Shown here one piece after another: positions 61,001-64,000 of a DNA stretch of 64,000 nt. The first letter of the stretch is position 1. The number at the start of each line of letters is the position of its first letter. The stretch lies in NCBI RefSeq assembly GCF_012726345.1, contig NZ_PTXN01000010.1:124001-188000 (forward strand). Direction: 5' to 3'. The notes beneath the pieces were generated by a model. It made no database searches and was not told the origin of the DNA. It worked only from the letters and a program-made list of their open reading frames with translations. Source of the DNA: Marinomonas sp. UCMA 3892 (GTDB lineage Bacteria; Pseudomonadota; Gammaproteobacteria; Pseudomonadales; Marinomonadaceae). The position numbers and the translations under genes were made by a program.

Positions 61001-62530
61001 CACCGGATTGGTCGCATCAATGGTGAGCGTTAGTCCAGAAGAAGTAGAAGACACATTGCCAGCCGCATCGGTGGCCTTGGTCGTGACGATGTGGGAACCA
61101 TCCGATAAAGCGCTCGACGTGATTGACCAATTGCCAGCCCCATCGGCAGTGGCGGTGCCCAGCGACGTGGTGCCGTCGGTGTCGAACAAGGTCACCGTTG
61201 CGCCCGCTTCCGCCGTACCGGTAAAGGTCGGCGTGTTATCTTTAGTAACATTATCCGTACTGGATATACCGGTATCAGATGCCGCTGACAAATCCGGTGT
61301 TGATGGGGCATTAGGGAGCGCACTAGCCGCAGTGATATTCGTTAACACAACCGAGTCAAAGTCTACTACGACACCTAATGAATCTGAAGATGTCATGGTG
61401 ATATTCGAAACACCTTGAAATCCAGCACTACTTAGATCAATAGTAACCGTTTGACCAGAACTTATAGTTGATGTGGTAAAAGCTGCTCCGTCATTAGGGG
61501 TAAACGTAAAAGTAGCATCGGCATTAGCGTTATAAATTTTGATGGAGGTAAAATCGAAGACCTTACCACTTATCGTAAACTCAAGCTGACTAGTAATTTG
61601 GGAACCGGTATAAGTTGAAATTGAATTGCTACCATCCACAGAAGTGGTGGTCTGTGTGCTATCCCCAAAGTTTTCTGTTGCAACTACCGTCAACGTTTCA
61701 CCATCTTTGGTCTGTGTCACTGTTTTGCTCCCAACACCCGAAACACCTGACTCAAACCCAAAGGTAACGTTTGCCAACGTGCCTTGATAATTCACATCCT
61801 GTAATGCGGCCACATCAATCTGGCCTATACTTTTCTCAAGCACCCAATCCCCACCTTTACCCGCCGCACCAGTGATATCATTAGACGCTGCCACATCCGC
61901 TTGGGTAGCTTGGGCTAGAGCAGTAATAAAGTCTTGCCCTTCTCCGCTGGCAACCGAACAGCCATAAAGCAACAAATCACCTTCTTCGTTCAGCGCTGCG
62001 CCTAATTGGGCTAAATCAGCAGAGCGAGTTTTGACGGTAATATTATCTAGACTAAATCCCCCTAAATTGACCTGCCCTTCGGCGCCATGGCTAATTACAT
62101 GAATAGCATCATAATCGCTGTGGGTCTTTGCCCACTCTGCCATTTGCGCTAAACCATCTTGGGTGGAATCCAATAACACAACTTCCACACCAGTATTTGC
62201 TCCGTCGATTAAACTTTGGTAATCAGCAACGTTGTCTTCAATGAAAACTACTTCTTTTTTACCATTATTTAAGCTTGGGTCTACCGCCCTAACTTCTGTG
62301 GGTGCAACAACAAAAGAGGTATCTGAACCCTGATGACTATTGTCTATTTGCGAAGCATCATGAAGCTGCGAGTCAGTTAGCACATCAACTGCAGTGGCAA
62401 CCGCAGCACCATCCAACAATAAACGCGGCTCTAAAGCAGTAATCAGCGGCTTACGCGCCTGTTTTTTATTGCCTAGAGAGTAATGACCTGACGCTTTTTT
62501 GCCTGATTTGTTGGAATATTGCTTTTTCAT
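46052..62530 (-). CDS. Giant secreted repeat protein (DUF4347, Ig-like, cadherin-like, VCBS), about 5492 aa
   Basis: The start at 62530 is backed by GAGGTGG 5 nt upstream; an ATG 33 nt earlier lacks one. Order of parts by nucleotide: Lys-rich leader and LEPRLLLDGAA (62434-62402), DUF4347 copy 1 (62255-61770), Ig-like and cadherin-like modules, delta-60-type repeats (60545-59320), more cadherin/Ig modules, DUF4347 copy 2 (55640-55170), three VCBS/FG-GAP repeats (55150-54230), Fn3/Ig/cadherin modules, eight near-identical cadherin-like repeats (50112-47496), He_PIG-like Ig modules and a Pro-rich stretch (47110-46200), and tail FDEYGNDLMKLLAS. Many DxDxDG loops imply calcium binding. No RTX nonapeptides or LPXTG are seen. 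A surface adhesin exported by the flanking genes is the likely role. Confidence 0.92.
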   Translation of the reverse strand: MKKQYSNKSGKKASGHYSLGNKKQARKPLITALEPRLLLDGAAVATAVDVLTDSQLHDASQIDNSHQGSDTSFVVAPTEVRAVDPSLNNGKKEVVFIEDNVADYQSLIDGANTGVEVVLLDSTQDGLAQMAEWAKTHSDYDAIHVISHGAEGQVNLGGFSLDNITVKTRSADLAQLGAALNEEGDLLLYGCSVASGEGQDFITALAQATQADVAASNDITGAAGKGGDWVLEKSIGQIDVAALQDVNYQGTLANVTFGFESGVSGVGSKTVTQTKDGETLTVVATENFGDSTQTTTSVDGSNSISTYTGSQITSQLEFTISGKVFDFTSIKIYNANADATFTFTPNDGAAFTTSTISSGQTVTIDLSSAGFQGVSNITMTSSDSLGVVVDFDSVVLTNITAASALPNAPSTPDLSAASDTGISSTDNVTKDNTPTFTGTAEAGATVTLFDTDGTTSLGTATADGAGNWSITSSALSDGSHIVTTKATDAAGNVSSTSSGLTLTIDATNPVISTTGGSLTYMENDAATVIDGGATLTEVGSPGSSVLTVQISANAEATDTLSLATGISTGINVNGTDLRSGSTNIGTVTASSVTNNTIWTLTFLSSATAADIQGVLQAIRYNSTSDNPSASARTVTFNLTDGAGNQGSNIRDIAVTAVNDAPVLSDQYGTFGEAIGSGTDRAYEVAVQSDGKAVVVGYSWTGTSDDIALLRYNTDGSLDSSFGDNGVVLTSFSSLGAATNTESSVESGDDRAYAIAIDANGKIVVAGQTKNDVNENESIVVRYNSDGSVDTSFGNNGFFTYDEPSSAYFWKVQLTSDGGYLFGYSSDSTLVKLDASGNLDANWGVNGVLKNATYPNATSGGFKVASDGSVYQTLNDTVNKKLVVVKYSVDGVADTDFGTAGFAIITPNYSGTLFTFTVSISGASDNALFAMVSTQYLDGSFVQNSELLKVDLTTASLDSSFGTNGFINLSGLGFSQYKEIIIDANSKINLIGNNANGGGADYQLMRFNADGSLDTTFGTSGKVTTDLDGRKNYAWGADIDADGYIFIAGNRYQANGNNDFVLAKYSSSGSLDSDFKPPVNYTEGGTAAVVASDLVLSDIDSTTLATATIAISTHFTTGDLLTFINDGSSMGNISASYDSINGTLTLTSASASANLAEWQSALRAVTYSSTSDVPTLISTSRSVTFVVNDGIDQSNIVTKTLLLTPVNDTPTISNAPADITVTEDTASNVDLSGVTFVDSDGDNLTVTLTTSAGTLAASSGGNVTVSNSGTGTLTLSGTAANINTYLDTTTNIQYIGASNTSGDNAATISIKANDGTTDSTISTVNINITEVNDEPTLTATPLNPTFTEGGADVTLFNNPNASTVEAGQTIEQLTLTVSNISDLGNEFLTFGSVNIALQDNQSASHTSPAVFSYTVSLTGTTATVTINASDTAAVWQNYVPFLKYKNTSEAPTEGNRVVTLTSITDSGSNTGANDNVADLSIASTVAVVQVPAVVASVAATTSNGSYNEGDVIAITVTFDDAVTVTGTPQLILETGSEDRVVDYVSGSGSNTLTFNYTVQAGDTSADLDYISTSALTLNGGSIKDAGGYDATLTLATPGASDSLGANKAIVIDTTAPSSPTTPDMTAGTDSGTSSTDDITNDTTPTVTGTAEAGATVVLYDTDGTTSLGSATADGSGNWSITSSELSTGSHTLTTKATDTAGNVSVASSGLTITVDDTAPTLSSSNPADGAVSVAPSGDITLTFSEDIAKGYDEITLINVTTGTTVETFDVLNGGNLTYSGNTVTLNPVSDLDEATTYAIRIDGNAVRDTAGNTYAGISDNTTLNFTTGVTDSTAPTFLSIQRADDDVVNSDTTSFTLTFNEAVTAVAGDFELNVGGSVAGTIGSITGSGTNTITVNVTGISGVGTLGLNLKSDHAVTDAAGNALATAEPADDEVYTVDTVAPTLISINRVDSATTNADSVQFIAVFSETVTGLGIDDFELTGTATNGANISSVTGTGNGFVITISGVDGDGTLGVQLKSAATVNDIAGNALTATTPSALLETYTIENTAPTATAIITTNTALSTADSVTFDVTFSEAVTNVSMDDFEISGDVTGAISAVSGSGSSYTVTVSNIVGDGALGLNFNSGQNITDIAGNALAGTELATDESYTIDNTLPTVTSISRGMVNQVEANTATDVVFTVVMSETVTGIETSDFAVTGNASNTGVSNVSSSDGKVFKVTVSGVNGTIGQTVGLSFTGSADDALSQASTAQFTSGDNYTIAGTLLNEGALTQAQLDAIVDLNREGTLLEQSVADAKQVIIIDSRVPGLVELTKQANPEADIWLLDGSRSATEQITEILANYSDLDALHILSHGGVGEIYLGAETVSADAITQNSATYAAWGKALSDSGDILLYGCNVAQGDTGMAFINQFAQVTGADIAASDDLTGSAVLGGDWVLEASTASIESNNISVSDYSGVLASQFSQTADPLAAAGAVSGDQSWLYTVAIDYDSDGDQDFLAYDGSAYSFFNNDGSGSFTKVTPNTSFPLQKSEAFLVADFDNDGDEDVIVADGTGLPSYYRNNGDSTFTLSQDPLASAGAVTGSDNWLYTVAIDYDSDGDQDFLAYDGSAYSFFNNDGSGSFTKVTPNTSFPLQNSEAFLVADFDNDGDEDVIAADGTGLPSYYLNNGDSTFTLSQDPLASAGAVTGSDNWLYTVAIDYDSDGDQDFLAYDGAAYSFFDNDGSGSFTKVTPNTSFPLQNSEAFLVADFDHDGDEDVIVADGAGVPSYYRQDGTVAGTDNKPPVIDSATPTNNATGIEPTANITLTFDEIISSTGTGAIKIYKTSDNSLVESIPGNDGRVTGSGSSTITINPTTDLDASTEYYIQIDKQAFFDADGMTFVGIVDKTTLSFTTGAGVDTAAPSFETSTPSALNISTTTLDLTADIDEAGTIYYVVVPDGATAPTAAEVKAGTASGGGAAITSGNAAVSTGAFSNTFSVSGLSANTAYDIYVVAEDDEGTPNLQGTPARVDVSTIAPPNAAPTISGAPASITTTEDTASNIDLSAVTFADGDDDSLTVTLSVNNGTFSTPADGSGVGAGVTEALVNATTITLVGSATDINTYLDTASNIRYTGAANAAGTNAATLTISASDGTANLASNPTVNINITNVNDAPTVANAPATISVTEDTASNLDLSSVVFADVDNDNLTVTLSIDKGSFSSPADGSGFGSGVTETLVDSKTITLSGSATDINTYLDTASNIQYTGANNVSGNGAATLTISANDANSASLASNSTVSINITEVNDAPTISGASANQAVNDSATLTPFSNVVLADVDSANVSMTVALDTAAKGTFTAASLIASGFTDAGSGSYTLTSTTLASAQAALRALVFDPADNRVAVGLTESTTFTITVNDGTTNGIDSTTTVVSTSINDAPTDIVLSDTTYGHSEGATNVVVGSFSATDADTGESFTYSLVSGVNDTDNAKFNIDGANLRVTDRANVPAGTYSIRVQVNDGDATFEKSFSITVSDDIAPTISAVVPADNATGVSVADSIEITFDEGVQLGNAGTITLYDITGNGANSLTIDVGNHNGQLAIVGNKLTINPTNNLMATNQYAIQITAGALTDSSDNALAAISDTISYNFTTGTVDTTAPTVAIVDIADPTQPNAGTVTINFSEQVTNVDIADFALTRNGDTVDISGLSVTGSGHAYTIDLSSVTTSEGTYVLTLNKSNITDASGNALADGDSDTFVIDTTAPTGVAIVRAGADTQSGSAATFTAVFSEAVSGVDAADFVLTGTAAGGSITSVTQVSDSVYTITVNGVSSDGTLGVNLKDSGTGITDTAGNAIGAGVTGQQITIDNTGPSVVAINRDGAVLTTADSATYTVTFNEAVTGVDVSDFSLSGGATGTVASITGSGRTYQVTVNNISGDGSLRLDLNASGTGITDTVSNAIGAGFTSGDTLTIDNTTPVVTASQAFNLDEGMVADTVIGQVKATDTNGVSQFSIQSGNDNGYFAIDNNGVVTLTSAGAAAIDYETATSYTLNIMATDAVGQASTAAAVTISINDINDNAPVFSSAATATLAENTAVTTVVYDANATDADGTSVHNSVTYSLKVTDDHNVFTIDSTTGEVKLKAAADYETKSSYNFTVIASDGMRSTEQDVTLSITDVNDNTPAMTSGATGSVNENADTSTVIYTATATDADGTAANSTLVYSLSGDDADKLIIDATTGEVTLKASADYETQTSYSFNVVATDNGAGNFNSGSLSTTQAVIVSVNDLNDNTPVMTSGATGSVNENADTSTVIYTATATDADGTAANNTLVYSLSGDDADKLIIDATTGEVTLKASADYETQTSYSFNVVATDNGAGNFNSGSLSTTQAVIVSVNDLNDNTPVMTSGATGSVNENADISTVIYTATATDADGTAANSTLVYSLSGDDADKLIIDATTGEVTLKASADYETQTSYSFNVIATDNGAGNLNSGSLSTTQAVTVSVNDLNDNTPVMTSSATGSVNENADTSTVIYTATATDADGTAANSTLVYSLSGDDADKLIIDATTGEVTLKASADYETQTSYSFNVVATDNGAGNFNSGSLSTTQAVIVSVNDLNDNTPVMTSGATGSVNENADTSTVIYTATATDADGTATNNTLRYSLSGDDAALLDINAVTGVVTLKASADYETKSSYSFNVIATDNGAGNLNSGSLSTTQAVIVSVNDLNDNTPVMTSGATGSVNENADTSTVIYIATATDADGTAANSTLVYSLSGDDADKLIIDATTGEVTLKASADYETQTSYSFNVVATDNGAGNFNSGSLSTTQAVIVSVNDLNDNTPVMTSGATGSVDENADTSTVIYTATGTDADGTAANNTLRYSLSGDDADKLIIDATTGEVTLKASADYETQTSYSFNVVATDNGAGNFNSGSLSTTQAVIVSVNDLNDNTPVMTSGATGSVNENADISTVIYTATATDVDGTATNNTLRYSLSGADAVLLDINAVTGVVTLKASADYETKSSYSFNVIATDNGAGNLNSGSLSATQAVTVSVNDLNDNTPTVSAGAETAILVEAGGVNNAAAGTNSSSITLTKGDVDTVGSVSYDATYLTNNGWTTLDNGATYSRIGTYGTATLTVSTDLVSYVLNNNDSDTQSLVVGQSVTDSFTIQVTDGNATQSTSAVFNITGVNDAPIASSTVAAMTGTSGLVFNPVTLPANLFADVDNGETSKLVWSIENLPTGLVFNAATRTISGTPQGGFEGVNTLQVVATDSNGGQVKVPVTLTLKPSPVTPPVETNPNTTAPLQPLGGGADFNAPDVDPNVESLPSGLIDSGAGVSGFAGESADDVQLVDVAAPIDSAVSVVPSPAAESNGQGASNGVIVSESRVSVDVGANGQVRVTEGVGQLSNSTGLTIASMVTQADRVSISLSDTGVAASYSATLVDGSSLPSWVEVNPTTGEISMTPPSGQGKITLKINAVDASGNIRVLEVEVDLDQLPASVQDESTESAAQANGAIFVPLDEQLAIAAEQFDEYGNDLMKLLAS
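47496..50112 (-). repeat. Eight tandem 327-bp repeats encoding cadherin-like modules
   Basis: The sequence GGCGTATTGTCGTTCAA or a close variant recurs at about 47496, 47823, 48150, 48477, 48804, 49131, 49458, 49785 and 50112, exactly 327 bp (109 codons) apart. Each unit encodes NDNTPVMTSGATGSVNENAD, then YTATATDADGTAANSTLVYS, LKASADYETQTSYSFNV and ATDNGAGNFNSGSLSTTQAV, with few differences. Two variants alternate: IIDATTGEVTLKAS and LDINAVTGVVTLKAS. The modules match bacterial cadherin-type calcium-binding repeats (DADGT, DNDN-like linkers). Confidence 0.95.
54230..55160 (-). repeat. Three VCBS/FG-GAP-type repeats of about 312 bp
   Basis: Three near-identical units each encode WLYTVAIDYDSDGDQDFLAY, then GSGSFTKVTPNTSFPLQ and LVADFDNDGDEDVI. 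The DxDxDGDxD loops are calcium-binding, as in VCBS and integrin-type FG-GAP repeats. They follow DUF4347 copy 2 directly. Confidence 0.9.
55170..55640 (-). other. DUF4347 domain, copy 2 (internal)
   Basis: The domain encodes QVIIIDSRVPGLVELTKQA, then ALHILSHGGVGEIYLG, ILLYGCNVAQGDTGMAFI and DIAASDDLTGSAVLGGDWVLE. It repeats the N-terminal domain of the same protein (61770-62255: AIHVISHGAEGQVNLGG, LLLYGCSVASGEG, DVAASNDITGAAGKGGDWVLE). The conserved His-Gly and Gly-Cys pair is retained in both. Confidence 0.85.
59320..60545 (-). repeat. Delta-60-type beta-propeller-like repeats in the giant protein
   Basis: About seven divergent units of roughly 50-60 residues share a pattern such as VQSDGKAVVVGYSW, LLRYNTDGSLDSSFGDNGV, VRYNSDGSVDTSFGNNG and MRFNADGSLDTTFGTSGKV. 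This fits the delta-60 repeat family found in secreted proteins and probably forms a propeller. Confidence 0.8.
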
Positions 62531-62555
62531 GATCACCACCTCTATGGGTATATTT

Positions 62556-62582
62556 TTTAGCAACTCATGTATTGTTGCTAAA
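62556..62582. promoter_or_regulatory. 9-bp inverted repeat in the leader of the giant gene
   Basis: TTTAGCAAC and GTTGCTAAA flank a 9-nt spacer, 26 nt upstream of the start codon, inside the 162-nt gap between the adaptor gene and the giant gene. The same half-site TTTTAGCAAC recurs near 62617. There is no T-run on the relevant strand, so it is not a standard terminator; a regulator-binding site or an mRNA leader hairpin are both possible. Confidence 0.4.
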
Positions 62583-62692
62583 ATTCATTCAATCTGTTGT
62601 AAACGCTGCTTTATTGTTTTTAGCAACATTTGTTACTGTTCTTTTAAAAATACTGCTCTTTAAATAAGTACTAGTATTAAAATTCTATTTTT

Positions 62693-63421
62693 TTACTGAA
62701 ACATCGCCACCACGCTCATACCAGGTAAAACCTTGACTGGTACTTTTTTAATCGTAGCTCGTATTTGAATAGTTTGGCTCGTTGGGTCGACACTTGGCCC
62801 AATATGGCTAACCACCGCCTGCAATGTTTGTTGTGTCTCTTCGACCTGTAATGTGATTGCTTTATTTATTGTCAGCCACGCCATCCATTGTGCTGGAACA
62901 ATTATGTCGGCTTCTAATCGATTCAATCCGACGATTTTCATCAAGGCTTGTTGCTGTTGCACAACTTCAAATGTATGACTATCGAGTTGTTCAACCACAC
63001 CATCAAAAGGCGCTTTAATATCACAACGCTCTACGTTTAGTTGTGCAATAGTGCGCTCTGCCTGAACCTTTTGTAGCTCAGCTTGTGCAATAGTGACTTC
63101 CAATGTTCCAATAGAATTCAGCCGATTAAGCTGCTGAGTGTTATCTAATCTTGCTTGCGCGACTTTCGTTTCGGCATCCACTTTTTCCAATTGAGCCTCA
63201 AACAACCGACAATCTAAGCGAATAAGAGAATCCCCTTGCTTAAAGGATTCCCCCATTCTTTTGGGCACTGCAATCACTCTGGCAGATAACTCAGTAGACA
63301 GCGTCGCCTTATTGGTTGCGACCAATATACCTCGCGCTTTAAAGGTCTCTTGTGCGATAACTGGCATCGTTATTACACAAAAGAGCAGGCACACCACAAC
63401 TTTCAGTTTGAACATCATCAA
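62693..63421 (-). CDS. Periplasmic adaptor (RND/HlyD-type membrane fusion protein), 242 aa
   Basis: A Sec signal peptide (VVVCLLFCVITMPVIAQ, about 8-24) is followed by lipoyl halves (LSARVIAVPKRMGESFKQGDSL near 47 and ERCDIKAPFDGVVEQLDSHTFEVV near 130) around a short helical hairpin, and a barrel ending in GMSVVAMFQ. It is small for this family (AcrA is about 400 aa) and lacks a membrane-proximal domain and a lipobox. It starts 3 nt after the TolC-family stop. With the two HlyD-like proteins downstream, the operon encodes three different adaptors. Confidence 0.85.
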   Translation of the reverse strand: MMMFKLKVVVCLLFCVITMPVIAQETFKARGILVATNKATLSTELSARVIAVPKRMGESFKQGDSLIRLDCRLFEAQLEKVDAETKVAQARLDNTQQLNRLNSIGTLEVTIAQAELQKVQAERTIAQLNVERCDIKAPFDGVVEQLDSHTFEVVQQQQALMKIVGLNRLEADIIVPAQWMAWLTINKAITLQVEETQQTLQAVVSHIGPSVDPTSQTIQIRATIKKVPVKVLPGMSVVAMFQ

Positions 63422-63424
63422 AAC

Positions 63425-64000
63425 TTACTTCTCAGCCACACTTTTTGCCGCTAATGCAGATTGCATTTCTTCCGCTGAAATCACTTCAATGTCACCTTGC
63501 TCCCAACGAGCAAACATGTTGTTAAAAGCCGTAGATAGCTCTTCTAGACTCATATTGCCAAAACCTTCTGGCAATGGGTCCAGACCCATAGAAACTAGCA
63601 CTCTACCGAAGTTATTTTGCAGATCAGCATAAGCCACATCACGACGTAACTCTGCCAACAAAGCATTTAGATCCTCACGAATAACGGTTAAATCACCAAT
63701 ACTTTGCGCTGTGCGGCTAGAATCTACTTGGGCTTTAATACGCTGTGCCACATCATAATATTGCGTAGCCAGTGCATAAGTATCATTCGATTCTTTGAAT
63801 TGAATATCAGCAATGTGAACCTGAGAGATAACCGCCATAGAGGTTGCTAGAGATCGCTGTTTGCCCGCGGCAATTTTCAAGTCATTCAACCTATCTAACT
63901 TGCCATATCGAAACACGTTCATAAGGTTCCAATTCAAACCCACACCAGCAGACGTCCAGTCGTTATAACGAAGGTAATCAGAATCGTTGTAATTCAGGCC
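63425..64000 (-). CDS. TolC-family outer-membrane channel protein, C-terminal part (cut by window edge)
   Basis: The open frame continues past 64000, so only the last 192 residues are seen. SAGVGLNWNLMNVFRYGKLDRLNDLK is the start of the second helical repeat of TolC-like proteins, followed by long helices (AISQVHIADIQFKESNDTYALATQYYDVAQRIKAQ) and DVAYADLQNNFGRVLVSMGLDPLPEG, the typical late-family ending. The protein would form the outer-membrane exit of the secretion assembly. It is the first visible gene of the operon; genes further upstream are outside the window. Confidence 0.82.
   Translation of the reverse strand, partial: GLNYNDSDYLRYNDWTSAGVGLNWNLMNVFRYGKLDRLNDLKIAAGKQRSLATSMAVISQVHIADIQFKESNDTYALATQYYDVAQRIKAQVDSSRTAQSIGDLTVIREDLNALLAELRRDVAYADLQNNFGRVLVSMGLDPLPEGFGNMSLEELSTAFNNMFARWEQGDIEVISAEEMQSALAAKSVAEK

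Noticed and set aside
46932..61418. Many long plus-strand open frames opposite the giant gene
   Set aside because: They mirror the repetitive Ser/Thr/Asp-rich codons of the giant gene and encode low-complexity Val/Ser/Ala-rich sequence with no family features.

Overview
The window looks like chromosomal DNA of a marine gammaproteobacterium, most likely Marinomonas or a close relative in the Oceanospirillales. This is inferred from the A+T-leaning composition, the gene repertoire (bacterial pepsin homologue, giant DUF4347 protein, two Fur-type iron loci) and the protein style; no rRNA or tRNA is present to confirm it.

Layout. 284-7342 (minus strand): a housekeeping-like run of uup (ABC-F ATPase), a DUF2760 protein and two non-canonical Hsp70s, probably one transcription unit ending at a hairpin at 194-228. 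7605-11920 (plus): a two-gene RND efflux operon closed by a perfect 17-bp terminator hairpin. Directly behind that hairpin sits a complete group II intron (about 11992-14084) with its reverse transcriptase. 14105-18010 (minus): a four-gene FecBCDE-type iron-siderophore ABC importer. 18121-27936: an iron-acquisition block with a TonB-dependent receptor, a second siderophore ABC importer (VctPDGC/FatBCDE/YclNOPQ type) and a pair of fused permease-ATPase half transporters, with Fur-box-like palindromes. The block is bracketed by a complete GH79 (heparanase-like) gene at 27966-29432 and a degraded copy of that gene's 3' end at 18121-18414.

29532-35211 is an accessory stretch: a lipocalin, a small Cys-containing secreted protein, a pepsin-family aspartic protease, a protein with two avidin-like domains and a soluble hybrid histidine kinase. 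An ISAs1-family element (35159-36380) interrupts the end of the kinase gene and, on its other side, a diguanylate cyclase gene. The two flanks share no target duplication, so DNA has been lost or rearranged there. 37787-41208 is ordinary chromosome: dbpA, a VanZ-like gene, guaD and a small membrane protein.

41233-64000 (minus) is a large secretion-like operon: TolC-family protein (cut by the window edge), a periplasmic adaptor, a 5.5-thousand-residue repeat protein with an N-terminal LEPRLLLDGAA motif and two DUF4347 domains, a GAF-like/HlyD adaptor, a membrane M50 metalloprotease fused to a HlyD adaptor, then two unrecognised genes. No type I ABC ATPase is visible in the operon inside this window. 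This locus, with its intramembrane-protease/adaptor fusion in the place where an ABC exporter would be expected, is my best candidate for an under-described system. The pepsin/tandem-avidin pair is the second.
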